A stretch of 64,000 nt of DNA from Bradyrhizobium sp. CSA207 (lineage in GTDB: Bacteria; Pseudomonadota; Alphaproteobacteria; Rhizobiales; Xanthobacteraceae): NCBI RefSeq assembly GCF_029051685.1, contig NZ_JAACFT010000014.1, positions 62,001 through 126,000 of the forward strand, in the 5' to 3' direction. The notes beneath the pieces are model-generated. The model was not told the origin of the DNA, searched no databases, and was given only the letters and a program-made list of their open reading frames with translations. This document shows positions 22,627 through 31,582 of this stretch, in pieces (within the stretch, counting starts at the first letter, position 1; every line of letters starts with the position of its first letter). Both the position numbers and the translations under genes were made by a program.

Positions 22627-24783
22627 ATGAAGCCTAACACGTTGCCGGTCCACTACTATCTCGACCACTTCGTCGAAATGCTCCATTTCGTGGAGAAGAC
22701 GTATGGCGAAATCCTCACCGACGAGCATCGCTCGTTCACCGCGCGCTTTCGCGGCCTTTCGAAGGATGCGCAATGTCTCCTCATCCGGATGGTCAACCGG
22801 CGAGGGGTGATCTTCAATCGCGCGCTCTTCAAGTACCCCGAGATAACCGACCTTGAAACCGCGGCTCGCGATTTGATCGAGTGTGGCCATGCGCGCGGCC
22901 TGCGTGCCGAAGACTATTCTGCCTTCGTACTTTGCCTGCCGAAGACCGCGCTTCTCGACGGCGCCCGTGCGGCGGGGTTCGGCCGCGACGTCCGTACCTC
23001 ATGGTCGAAGCCGGTGCTGGCCGACTTCTTCGTCGCCGCGATTCCATTCGATCTTGCCGCAAAGCATTCCGGCGCCGGCGGATTCATAGCGCTCGACAAC
23101 ACACGACCGATCGACTTCCTACTGTACCTCTATTTCGGGAAGACGGCGGACAACCTCAAGAACTTCGCTCTGCGCGATCTCGGCGTCCTGCGCACCAACA
23201 GGGAGACGTCGTTCAGTGCTCGCTTCGCCGATGCCGACGAAGCGCATGCGTGCTTTCACTACAGCCAAGTGCTGGATCGCATCGAGGTCCGTTCCGCCGA
23301 CATCTTTCAACAAGCGGTCGCGGCGATCCTGGATGGACCCCCGCGGACGACCGAATACGCCGCCGACCTTGCAGCCCGCGCCGCGTGTCAGGTCGGGCAG
23401 TTCTACGAGAAGCAGGGCAACAAAGATCTAGCCGAACGGCTTTATCGTTTTGGCGGCTCGGCAGATTGCCGCGAGCGCCTCGTCCGGTTGTTGTACGCGA
23501 AGGGCGACAAGGAGGCGGCTGAGAATCTGCTGCGGGACATGATCGACGATCCCGAAAGCGATGACGAGCATCTCTTCGCGACGGACTTCTACGCGCGGAA
23601 GTTCGGCGGACGGCGGACAGGTCTGTGCACCGAGTTGCTGCGATCGGGGCTGACGATTGTTGTCGACGACACTCATCGCGGTAATCCCGAGGCAGGCGTC
23701 GCCGGCGTGCTGCGGCGCCAGGGCGGGCAAGTCTACTTCGCGGAGAACAGGCTCTGGCATACGCTGTTTGGGTTGCTGTTCTGGGATGAGCTTTTCGAGT
23801 CCGCCCAACTTCACAGCGGTTTCGACTGGGTCCCACATTGCCTCCGCGACCGGACCTTCTATCAGCGGTTCGCCTCGCAGATCGACGGCAAGCTCGCCGC
23901 GGTCAGATCCGGTAATGCGCTTCCGATTGTCTTGCGCACTGTGACCGCCAGATGGGGCCGGCCCAACGGAATCTTCGCTTGGGACCACGTGCAGATGGAC
24001 GCACTGCGTGCCTTGCTCGAAGGCGCCGGCGCGGACGGCTTGGCCGAGATTGTTCGGGCGATGTGCGACGACTTCCGCGGCATGCGGGACGGCTTCCCCG
24101 ACCTGATGCACGTGCGCGACGGCAAGGTGTCATTCGTCGAGGTCAAGACGGAAGGCGACGCCCTACGCCGTAACCAACTGACCCGTCTAGGCCAACTGGA
24201 GAACGCCGGCATCCCGGCCGGGATCGGTCGCGTGGACTATAGGTTCGACCCTGAGCAGGACTATGTAGTCGTCGACGTCGAAACCACGGGAGCCTGGTCG
24301 TCCGGTGATCGCATCACTGAAATCGGAGCGGTCAAGGTTCGTAACCATCAGGTGGTCGACGAGTGGCACTCTCTTGTCAATCCGCAGCGACCGATCCCTG
24401 CGAAGATCGTCGAACTGACCGGCATCACCAACCAGATGGTTCGGGATGCGCCGGTGTTCCACGAAGTCGCCGACAGTTTTATGGCGTTTATGGGCGACAG
24501 CATCTTTGTCGCCCACAACGTAAACTTCGACTACGGCTTCCTGTCCTGCGAGTACGAGCGGCTCGAACGGCGCTTCCGCTTTCCGAAGCTGTGCACTTGC
24601 GTGGGCATGCGGCGTCGATATCCCGGGCACAAATCGTACGGCCTAGGGAAGCTGTGCACAATCTACGACATCGAGCTTGAGAATCACCATCGAGCACTAT
24701 CTGACGCGAGGGCAGCGGCCCATCTGTTGAATTTAATCAATAAGAAGCGCGAAGACGGCGAAGACGCCGAGCAGGCTGCTTAG
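22627..24783 (+). CDS. FAN1-like VRR-NUC nuclease fused to a DEDDh exonuclease
   Basis: A 718-residue protein. Residues about 5-300 resemble the N-terminal and TPR-like parts of bacterial FAN1 (HYYLDHFVEMLHFVEKTYG; DAQCLLIRMVNRRG). Residues about 410-535 are a VRR-NUC domain with its PD-ExK site (GFPDLMHV then FVEVKTEGD). Residues about 545-705 form a DnaQ/ExoX-type exonuclease with Asp550/Glu552 (VDVETTG), Asp635 (HNVNFD), His688 and Asp693 (HRALSDA), a complete DEDDh set. FAN1 unhooks DNA crosslinks and cleaves 5' flaps; the exonuclease would trim 3' ends. ATGs at 22609 and 22627 are both possible starts. Confidence 0.85.
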   Translation: MKPNTLPVHYYLDHFVEMLHFVEKTYGEILTDEHRSFTARFRGLSKDAQCLLIRMVNRRGVIFNRALFKYPEITDLETAARDLIECGHARGLRAEDYSAFVLCLPKTALLDGARAAGFGRDVRTSWSKPVLADFFVAAIPFDLAAKHSGAGGFIALDNTRPIDFLLYLYFGKTADNLKNFALRDLGVLRTNRETSFSARFADADEAHACFHYSQVLDRIEVRSADIFQQAVAAILDGPPRTTEYAADLAARAACQVGQFYEKQGNKDLAERLYRFGGSADCRERLVRLLYAKGDKEAAENLLRDMIDDPESDDEHLFATDFYARKFGGRRTGLCTELLRSGLTIVVDDTHRGNPEAGVAGVLRRQGGQVYFAENRLWHTLFGLLFWDELFESAQLHSGFDWVPHCLRDRTFYQRFASQIDGKLAAVRSGNALPIVLRTVTARWGRPNGIFAWDHVQMDALRALLEGAGADGLAEIVRAMCDDFRGMRDGFPDLMHVRDGKVSFVEVKTEGDALRRNQLTRLGQLENAGIPAGIGRVDYRFDPEQDYVVVDVETTGAWSSGDRITEIGAVKVRNHQVVDEWHSLVNPQRPIPAKIVELTGITNQMVRDAPVFHEVADSFMAFMGDSIFVAHNVNFDYGFLSCEYERLERRFRFPKLCTCVGMRRRYPGHKSYGLGKLCTIYDIELENHHRALSDARAAAHLLNLINKKREDGEDAEQAA

Positions 24784-24951
24784 CGCGCGCTGACAAACTC
24801 GGGCCGTCTATGCAACGATCACTGCTTCCTATCGGTTTTGCCGCAAAGTCGGTCTAAGAACGAATCCTTGAAAACGAGTTTTTTCTGGATGCAAACCTGC
24901 GAGACCGTGATGTTGCATCTGCGGTCTGAAAGCGGATTTCGATGCTCGGTG

Positions 24952-25926
24952 CTACTTCCCGATCCACACACTCATGCCCGGCTCAAGGTCTGTCGACTCT
25001 CCCTTGGGGTCGAGGCGCAAGCGCAGCGTATTGCGGTCATGATCGCCAATCACCCGCTCGGCTTGCCAGGTGGCAAACACGCCGAGCGGCCGAAGCTCGG
25101 TGATGACCGCCTTGGTCGCGCTATTGGCGCCGTTCCGCATCACGTTCGCTGTTTCTCCCATCGCGAGACGATCGAGATGGTCCTCACGCACGTTGAATGA
25201 GAGCCATTGCCTGCCCGCGGCCTCGACCATCAGGATCGGCTGGCCGGCGCGAACATTTTCGCCGACCTCGGCGGCGATGACGCTAACCACGCCGTCGGCC
25301 GGCGCGCGCAACACCATCTTGTCGAGGCGGCGCTCGAGCACGGTGACCGCGGAGGCCGCGGCCTGCACCTGCGCGTCGGCGATCGCGCGCTCTTCCCGGG
25401 TCGGGCCCGCCACGGCCGCATCGAAATTGGCCTGGGCCTCGGCCACGTCGGCACGCGCGCTTGCAACGTCGTTCTCGGCCTGGTCGAGCGACTGCTGGGA
25501 TTCGAAGCTCTGGCGCGCCAGCGTGCTCGTCCTGGTGAGTTGGGCCTGCACGAACTCGAGGCGGGCGCTGGCCTTGGCGATCGCGGCTTTCAGCGAGGCG
25601 ACCTGCTCGCGGCGGACGCCGGCATAGACGTTGTTGCGGCTTGCGACGGCGGACGCGAGTGCCGCACGCGCCTGGTCCGCCTGCGCCGTCAACTCCACCG
25701 CCGAGAGCCGCGCCACGACGTCGCCGGCCTTCACAGAGGCACCCTTCTCGACCGCGATCGAGACCAACTGGCCGTTGACCTCCGGCTCGACCCTGATCTC
25801 GGTCGCGCGCACGACGCCGACGATGGCTGCCGGCGGTGCCGACTGGCGTATGACGTAGAGCAGCGCCCCCGCCGCGACCAGCGCGAGCGGAATCGCGACG
25901 AAGGCGGCCGGTCTAAGGTTGGGCAT
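24952..25926 (-). CDS. HlyD/MacA-like membrane fusion protein (distal)
   Basis: A 324-residue periplasmic adaptor: one N-terminal membrane anchor (about 7-26), a lipoyl/barrel-sandwich half (VRVEPEVNGQLVSI-like), a long coiled-coil hairpin (about 85-195, Ala/Glu-rich), the second lipoyl half (APADGVVSVIAAEVGENV) and a beta-barrel. It links an inner-membrane pump to an outer-membrane channel. Its start (25926) overlaps the permease stop by 14 bases, so the three genes form one operon. The ATG at 25926 is preferred over an upstream GTG/ATG inside the permease gene. Confidence 0.88.
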   Translation of the reverse strand: MPNLRPAAFVAIPLALVAAGALLYVIRQSAPPAAIVGVVRATEIRVEPEVNGQLVSIAVEKGASVKAGDVVARLSAVELTAQADQARAALASAVASRNNVYAGVRREQVASLKAAIAKASARLEFVQAQLTRTSTLARQSFESQQSLDQAENDVASARADVAEAQANFDAAVAGPTREERAIADAQVQAAASAVTVLERRLDKMVLRAPADGVVSVIAAEVGENVRAGQPILMVEAAGRQWLSFNVREDHLDRLAMGETANVMRNGANSATKAVITELRPLGVFATWQAERVIGDHDRNTLRLRLDPKGESTDLEPGMSVWIGK

Positions 25927-28243
25927 GTCCCTGTCTCCGCTTGACGGCAAAAGCCGAGATCACCGCGAGCGCGAAGTAGCCAAGCACGAGGCACCACAAT
26001 GCAAGCCAGTCATGCGCAACCTCCCAGATGCCGGCGCCGAGCTGGTTGATGCGCACGAGGCCGTCGATCGCGGAGTCGGCCGGGAATAGCCGGCCGAACG
26101 CAAGGGCCACGTCCGGAATCGCTTCGCGCGGCCACGCGAAGCCGGCCATGAAGAACTGCGGCAGGCTCGTCGCCAGCAGCAGGATGGTTGCGTTCTCCGG
26201 TCGTCTGAACCAGGACCCGACGGCCTGACCCATGAAGCTGGTTGCCAGCAGAAAGACACTCGCGAGCGCAAGGATCTGCGGAAGATGGCCGAGTGCCGAA
26301 AAACCGTAGATGCGGGGCAGCACGATAACGTAGAGCGCGAGCGCAGGAAGGTAGACGGTCAGATGCGCGATGCCGCGGCCGAGCACGCCGGCAAAGGCTG
26401 CGCCTCCGCTCGCCAGCGCGGTGCCGGTCAGCATGGCCGCGCCGATCAGCAGGGTCTGCTGCAGGATCAGGATGAACGCCGCCGGAACGACGTAGCTCGC
26501 ATAGCCGCCCACCGGGTTGAAGATCGGCTGCAGCAACACGTCAGCCGGGCTCGACGTCGCGAGCTTCGCCTTGACGAGGCTGCCATCCGGGCGCGCGCCG
26601 CGCGAAGCGAGTGCGGACGTCAAGGTTCCGATGGCGGTGGCGACACCGCTGGCGCTCGATCTGAAGATGAACAGATAGGTTGCGTCCGCATAGACGGGTA
26701 TGTGGGCGGTGATGCCTTTGAGCACGTCGCGTTCGGTGTCGGGCGGAATCTCGACGGCGGCAAAGGCCTGCCCGCGATCGATCGCGCTGCGCGCCTCGGC
26801 GAGCGTTCGGGCGCGAACCGTCACGCTCAATGCGCCGCTCGCATCCAGCGTCTCGACGATCTGCCGGCTGAGATCGCTGAGATCGTTATCGACGACCGCA
26901 ATCGGAAGCTTGCGAAGGATCTGGTTCAGATAGGGCTGCGGATAGTAGATGCCGTAGACGAGGGGAGCGAGAAACAGCAGAGCGAAGGCGCCCCGCGTTC
27001 CCAGCACGCGCCGCCACTCCGCCACGAAGGCGCCGCCGACGCCGCGCGGTGTGGAGATGGCCTCGGATGGCTCGGCAGGCCGCGCTGTCGCAAACCAGCC
27101 CATGCGGGTGACGTTCGCCATGCGCATCCACGCCAGGCCGACAAAGAGCAACGCCAGGCCCGCAAGCGCCGCAAAGGGAACAGCGGAATCTGCGACCGGC
27201 AATCCCCGCGCGGCTTGTCCCAGCAGGACGGCCATGTACCAGCGAAGCGGCAGGATCGCGCTCCATGTCTGCGCAAAGGCATTCATGCCGATGGTCGGAA
27301 AGCCGACGCCGGCATAGCCGAATGCAGGTGAGGCGATCAGGCCCGCAAGCCCGAGTCCGGTGGCGAGATTGCCGACCAGAAGCTGGAGCAGGGCGCCGAG
27401 CGACAGATAGGCGATGATCAGCAGCGAGGCCGCAGCGATCATCAACGGCAAGTCGCCCTTGAAGGGAACCTCCAGCACGCCCTCCAGGAACAGTGGCTCG
27501 GCCAGCATGATCAAAATGAAGATGCAGAACAGCGGCGCGAGCTTGCCGGCCAGCGCGACAAGCGGATCGCCGCCGGCGCTTTCGAGCCAGGCCCGCGCGT
27601 CGCGGCGGCGGAATTCGGAGCCGACAGAATAGCCGGCGGCAAGGGTAATCACCACATGGATGATAGTCGGCAGCAGCGCGCGCAGCAGGAACTGCGCGTA
27701 GTTCTTCTGCGGATTGACGAGCGCCATGGTCTCCGCCTTGAGCGCGCCCAGGGACGCTGGCGCAGGTGCCGCGCGACTGGCGGGAGCGGCCACGGCTGCC
27801 GCGGCGGAAAGTGAATCGCTCAGACCCGAGGATGCGATGCCGGAGGGGGTCAAAAATTGCTGGTTGTAAAATCCGACGATCTGCGGGCGGCGCGCGGCCT
27901 TCAGGTCGCGCTCGAAATCCGGCGGGATGTAGACGGCCGAGATCGACTTTCCGGAGCGTATGTCCTGCACCGCCGTGGACAGCGTGCCGGAGCGGTCGAC
28001 GATCTTCAGGCTTGGCGACGCCGCAATGTATTCCACCAGGGCCCGCGAGGCGTCCGACTTGTCCTCGTCAACGACTGTCACCCCGAGCCCGCGAATGACT
28101 GGATGGCTGAACACCGTCGTGAGGACCACGAAGGCGAACAGCGGCACGCCGAAGATCAGGAGCAGCGCCACGCGATCATGAAACAGCCAGCGGCACTCGC
28201 GCCGTGCGACCAGCAGAAATCCGGGCTTTGGCGCCGGCCTCAT
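25913..28243 (-). CDS. Double ABC-2-type permease (internal duplication)
   Basis: A 776-residue permease made of two ABC-2 units in tandem. Each has an N-terminal helix, a large periplasmic domain (about 40-170 and 430-560, both with the IPPDxERD motif) and about five C-terminal helices. The two halves are recognisably related (PLFAFVVLTTVFSHP versus the second-half LLFLAPLVYGIYYPQP). Such proteins move drugs or lipophilic compounds with an ATP-binding subunit and an adaptor; no ATPase gene is adjacent. The ATG at 28243 overlaps the upstream adaptor stop (ATGA). Confidence 0.87.
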   Translation of the reverse strand: MRPAPKPGFLLVARRECRWLFHDRVALLLIFGVPLFAFVVLTTVFSHPVIRGLGVTVVDEDKSDASRALVEYIAASPSLKIVDRSGTLSTAVQDIRSGKSISAVYIPPDFERDLKAARRPQIVGFYNQQFLTPSGIASSGLSDSLSAAAAVAAPASRAAPAPASLGALKAETMALVNPQKNYAQFLLRALLPTIIHVVITLAAGYSVGSEFRRRDARAWLESAGGDPLVALAGKLAPLFCIFILIMLAEPLFLEGVLEVPFKGDLPLMIAAASLLIIAYLSLGALLQLLVGNLATGLGLAGLIASPAFGYAGVGFPTIGMNAFAQTWSAILPLRWYMAVLLGQAARGLPVADSAVPFAALAGLALLFVGLAWMRMANVTRMGWFATARPAEPSEAISTPRGVGGAFVAEWRRVLGTRGAFALLFLAPLVYGIYYPQPYLNQILRKLPIAVVDNDLSDLSRQIVETLDASGALSVTVRARTLAEARSAIDRGQAFAAVEIPPDTERDVLKGITAHIPVYADATYLFIFRSSASGVATAIGTLTSALASRGARPDGSLVKAKLATSSPADVLLQPIFNPVGGYASYVVPAAFILILQQTLLIGAAMLTGTALASGGAAFAGVLGRGIAHLTVYLPALALYVIVLPRIYGFSALGHLPQILALASVFLLATSFMGQAVGSWFRRPENATILLLATSLPQFFMAGFAWPREAIPDVALAFGRLFPADSAIDGLVRINQLGAGIWEVAHDWLALWCLVLGYFALAVISAFAVKRRQGHAQP

Positions 28244-29301
28244 GGCCGTGACCGCCAATCCAGATAGGCGCTCATTCCCGGTCGTAGCTCGGGCACCGGT
28301 TGCACCGGATAGGCGCGGATCGAAAACGTCCGCAGGTCGAAATCGCCGGAGGCGCGCGTGGCCCGCCAGCTTGCATATTCGCCCTTGGTCGCAATGAGCT
28401 TGACCTCGACTGTCACCGAGCGGTCGCCGAGGGCGGGAATGCGGACATTGAAACGATCGCCGACCTTGAGGCCTTTGACGAGATCCTCGCGAAGATCGAA
28501 ATGCACCCAGAGGTCGGCGAGGTTGATCAAGGTGACGAGCGGGACGCCCGGCGACACATATTCGCCAGGCTCCACATTGCGCTGGTAGACTTGCGAAGCG
28601 ATGGGCGCATAGACCACGAGCTGATCGATGATCGACTGGACGCTCTGGATGTCGGCACTGGCCTTCTCTACGTTGGTCCCGGCGATGGCCCGCTCCTCCT
28701 TGGTGTAGCCGTTGACCGCTTGTTCATAGGCCGATTTGGCCTGGTCGACCGCGCGCTCGCTTTCGTGCAGCGCATCGGTGGCCTGGTCGAGGCGGGCCTG
28801 CGGCGCGTTGCCTTGCTCGGTCAATGTGTGCGTGCGGTCGAACGTCTTCTGCGTCAGCACAAGCGCCGCCTGCGCCCGCTCCATTTCCGCCTTCCGTGCC
28901 GCGATCACCTCCACCCGCGTTCCGACGAGCACGTTGGCAAGCTGGGCGTCCGCGACGGCCTTGGCCGCCTCCATCTGCTCGTGCTTGGCCAGGGTTTCTG
29001 GATTGTCGATCTGAACTAGCACCGCGCCCGCAGCAACGTTCTGGCCGCGTTCGACGGGGATTTTGCCGACCCGTCCGTCGACACGCGCGGCGATATCGAG
29101 CCGCGTTGCATCGACTTCGCCCTGAACGAGCAATGGTTCCGGTCGCAAGAGATAGAAGGCGGAAAGCGCGACGACGGCAGCCGCAACGACCCCGACGATG
29201 ATGGAAGGAGTACGCGTCGCATTGCGCGTGGTTTTCGCCTGTCCGTTAGCCGGCTCGTCGGGTGTGTTTTGAATGTCCTTGTCCGAGCTCGGCACTTCCA
29301 T
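28240..29301 (-). CDS. HlyD/EmrA-like membrane fusion protein (proximal)
   Basis: A 353-residue adaptor: a short cytoplasmic N-terminus, one membrane helix (about 32-52), the first lipoyl half (DIAARVDGRVGKIPVERGQNV), a coiled-coil region (about 105-220), the second half (VYAPIASQVYQRNVEPGEYV) and a C-terminal barrel. It resembles EmrA/YhiI-type adaptors. It is the first gene of the operon and coupled to the permease by ATGA. The promoter should lie in the 319-base divergent gap upstream, where a palindromic site is seen (29382-29394). Confidence 0.88.
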   Translation of the reverse strand: MEVPSSDKDIQNTPDEPANGQAKTTRNATRTPSIIVGVVAAAVVALSAFYLLRPEPLLVQGEVDATRLDIAARVDGRVGKIPVERGQNVAAGAVLVQIDNPETLAKHEQMEAAKAVADAQLANVLVGTRVEVIAARKAEMERAQAALVLTQKTFDRTHTLTEQGNAPQARLDQATDALHESERAVDQAKSAYEQAVNGYTKEERAIAGTNVEKASADIQSVQSIIDQLVVYAPIASQVYQRNVEPGEYVSPGVPLVTLINLADLWVHFDLREDLVKGLKVGDRFNVRIPALGDRSVTVEVKLIATKGEYASWRATRASGDFDLRTFSIRAYPVQPVPELRPGMSAYLDWRSRP

Positions 29302-29620
29302 GCCTGACCCCCTTTCTCGTGACCGGATGGCCCACTTTATTCGGTTGCCAGGCCCAGTCGCTATCGCGAGGCGCTGATTTTTTTTGAGTCAAAACCGACC
29401 ATGTAGCCTGTCCGTTGCCCGTGCTTGGACATTTGATTCCTTACTTGTCGAAAGCTGCTGCTCTCGCATCGTTGGTCGTCCCGTGGTCCTGAGGGGCGCA
29501 GGGGATCGAGCAGCAGACCCATTCCAGCGGCGACATTCCTGTCCAAGATGACGGACGGCGGTCCCGTCATAGTCGCGTCACCTGACCCGGTTCGCGGTCG
29601 GGCCAGGATGCAGGTGCGAC
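29302..29620. promoter_or_regulatory. Divergent intergenic region with palindromes
   Basis: This gap separates the efflux operon (minus) from the YWTD-propeller operon (plus). TTTTGA-G-TCAAAA (29382-29394) is a perfect palindrome beside a T-run. TCGGTT/AACCGA (29341-29346 and 29393-29398) and CTGCTGCTC/GAGCAGCAG (29455-29463 and 29508-29516) are further inverted repeats. The first is a plausible operator for a dimeric repressor. No gene was recognised inside. Confidence 0.45.
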
Positions 29621-30520
29621 ATGCCAAAAGCCGTCACGAAATCAAACCCCTCAGTCCCTCGTCTCTTCGTTCTCGAGCTGAATGCTGGTTGCATTCACGT
29701 CATGAACACGGATGGCTCAGAACGCACGACCATCGTGGCCGGCTGCCACCTTCCGGACGGCATCGTCGTGGATGTCGAGGCTGGCCATATCTACTGGACC
29801 AACATGGGCATCCCGAGCCTGAACGACGGGTCCATCGAGCGCGCCGACATCGACGGCAAGAACCGCAAGACAATCGTCCCGCAGGGACACACCCACACGC
29901 CGAAGCAGATCATCCTCGATAAGAAAGGCGGCAAGCTCTATTGGTGCGACCGCGAGGGCATGCGCCTCATGCGCTGTAACCTCGATGGCTCGCAGCTGGA
30001 GACGCTCATCGAGGCGGGGCACAGCGAAGCCGATCGCAAGGACCAGACCCGATGGTGCGTTGGGCTCGCGATCGATCCGAAATTCGGACGCATCTACTGG
30101 ACGCAAAAGGGCCCCGACAATGCCGGGCTCGGCCGCATCTTCCGCGCCAATGTCGAAATACCCGCTGGCGAGACCGCAGCCACAAGATCCGATATCGAGA
30201 TCTTCTATGACGGTCTGCCGGAGCCGATCGATCTGGAGATCGACCACACGAATCGGATTCTCTACTGGACCGACCGCGGTGACCCTCCGCGCGGCAACAC
30301 GGTGAATCGGGCTTCGATCGACAACAAGCCCGCCGAGTCCGAGATCGTGGTGACCCATCTCATGGAGGGGATCGGTATCGCGCTCGACGTCCCGAACGAT
30401 CGCATGTTCGTGACCGATTTTGCCGGTTCGGTCTATTCCGCGCGGCTCGATGGGTCCGGCGAGCGCAACTTCCTCTACGCCCAGGGCAATCTCACCGGCA
30501 TTGCCTATGCCGAAGTCTAA
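29621..30520 (+). CDS. YWTD-repeat beta-propeller protein
   Basis: A 299-residue protein built of LDL-receptor-type YWTD repeats (IYWTNMG, LYWCDREG, IYWTQKG, LYWTDRG at about 45-70-residue intervals), which form a six-bladed propeller. No signal peptide is visible, so it is probably cytoplasmic. In known proteins such propellers bind ligands or act as lactonase-like scaffolds; no catalytic residues are evident. It is the first gene of a CoA-ester operon and lies about 20 bases before the dehydrogenase gene, so it may handle the same small-molecule substrate. Confidence 0.8.
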   Translation: MPKAVTKSNPSVPRLFVLELNAGCIHVMNTDGSERTTIVAGCHLPDGIVVDVEAGHIYWTNMGIPSLNDGSIERADIDGKNRKTIVPQGHTHTPKQIILDKKGGKLYWCDREGMRLMRCNLDGSQLETLIEAGHSEADRKDQTRWCVGLAIDPKFGRIYWTQKGPDNAGLGRIFRANVEIPAGETAATRSDIEIFYDGLPEPIDLEIDHTNRILYWTDRGDPPRGNTVNRASIDNKPAESEIVVTHLMEGIGIALDVPNDRMFVTDFAGSVYSARLDGSGERNFLYAQGNLTGIAYAEV

Positions 30521-30542
30521 CCAACGCATTGGAGAGAACGAC

Positions 30543-31493
30543 ATGACCGACGCCAAGCCCATTCGCCGCATCGCCATCATCGGCACCGGCGTGATCGGCG
30601 CGAGCTGGAGCTCGCTGTTTCTCGCCAAGGGACTTCAGGTCGTCGCGACCGATATCGCGCCGAACGCAGAAGCCGCGCTGAGGAAGTTTGTCGAGACGGC
30701 CTGGCCGGCGCTCACGCGATTGGGCCTGTCGCCCGGAGCGTCGCAGTCAAACCTCAAGTTCACACCCGACGTCGCGCAGGCACTCGACGGCGCCGACCTC
30801 GTCCAGGAGAACGGGCCCGAGCGGATCGAATTCAAGCAGAAGCTCTATGGCCAGCTCGACGAGCTGCTGCCGCCCGACGTGATCATCGCATCGAGCTCGT
30901 CGGGGCTCACCATGAGCGAGATCCAGAAGGGGGCTGTGTCCCATCCCGAGCGCTGCGTCATCGCCCATCCGTTCAATCCGCCCCATTTGATTCCGCTGAC
31001 GGAGATCGTCGGCGGCGCAAAGACCTCCGAAGCCACGATCCGTCGCGCAGAGGAATTTTATACGTCGATCGGACAACGGACGGTGCGTCTCAACAAGGAA
31101 ATGCCGGGGCATGTTGCCAACCGTCTACAGGCCGCGCTGAGCCGCGAGGTTTATTACCTAGTCGCCGAGGGTGTGGTGAGCGCCGCCGATGTCGACACCG
31201 CCCTGAGCTGGGGGCCAGGCCTGCGCTGGGGCGTCATGGGTAGCATGATGCTCAACCATCTCGGCGGCGGTCCGGGCGGCATCGAGCACTTCTTCCAGCA
31301 GTTCACCGGCCCGATGACGGCCTGGTGGAAGACTCTCGGTTCGCCGGTGCTGACGCCGGACGTGCAGAAGAAGCTGATCGACAGCGTCCATGCCGAGGCC
31401 GGATCGCGCACCATCGCGCAGTTGGAGGCGGAGCGCGACGAAGTTCTGCTCGGCCTGATCGAGCTACGCAAGAAAGCCGCCAAGCCGAGCTAA
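30543..31493 (+). CDS. 3-hydroxyacyl-CoA dehydrogenase family protein
   Basis: A 316-residue NAD-dependent dehydrogenase. The N-terminal Rossmann fold has GTGVIGASW (about 13-21); the motif SSSSGLTMSEIQ and HPFNPPHLIPLTEIV (about 117-160) carry the catalytic Ser and His of the family; the C-terminal helical dimerisation domain follows. Its length and the Ser-rich motif resemble L-carnitine dehydrogenase and lambda-crystallin-like members, so the substrate may be a free hydroxy acid rather than a CoA ester. GGAGAGAACG precedes the ATG at 30543. Confidence 0.87.
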   Translation: MTDAKPIRRIAIIGTGVIGASWSSLFLAKGLQVVATDIAPNAEAALRKFVETAWPALTRLGLSPGASQSNLKFTPDVAQALDGADLVQENGPERIEFKQKLYGQLDELLPPDVIIASSSSGLTMSEIQKGAVSHPERCVIAHPFNPPHLIPLTEIVGGAKTSEATIRRAEEFYTSIGQRTVRLNKEMPGHVANRLQAALSREVYYLVAEGVVSAADVDTALSWGPGLRWGVMGSMMLNHLGGGPGGIEHFFQQFTGPMTAWWKTLGSPVLTPDVQKKLIDSVHAEAGSRTIAQLEAERDEVLLGLIELRKKAAKPS

Positions 31494-31582
31494 CAAAATC
31501 GGCGGCAGCGACGAGATCAATCACACTCAAACCGGTCCTTCACTTTTTCAGGCTTCCGAGCCGCAGCGAGGAGAGATTCCAA

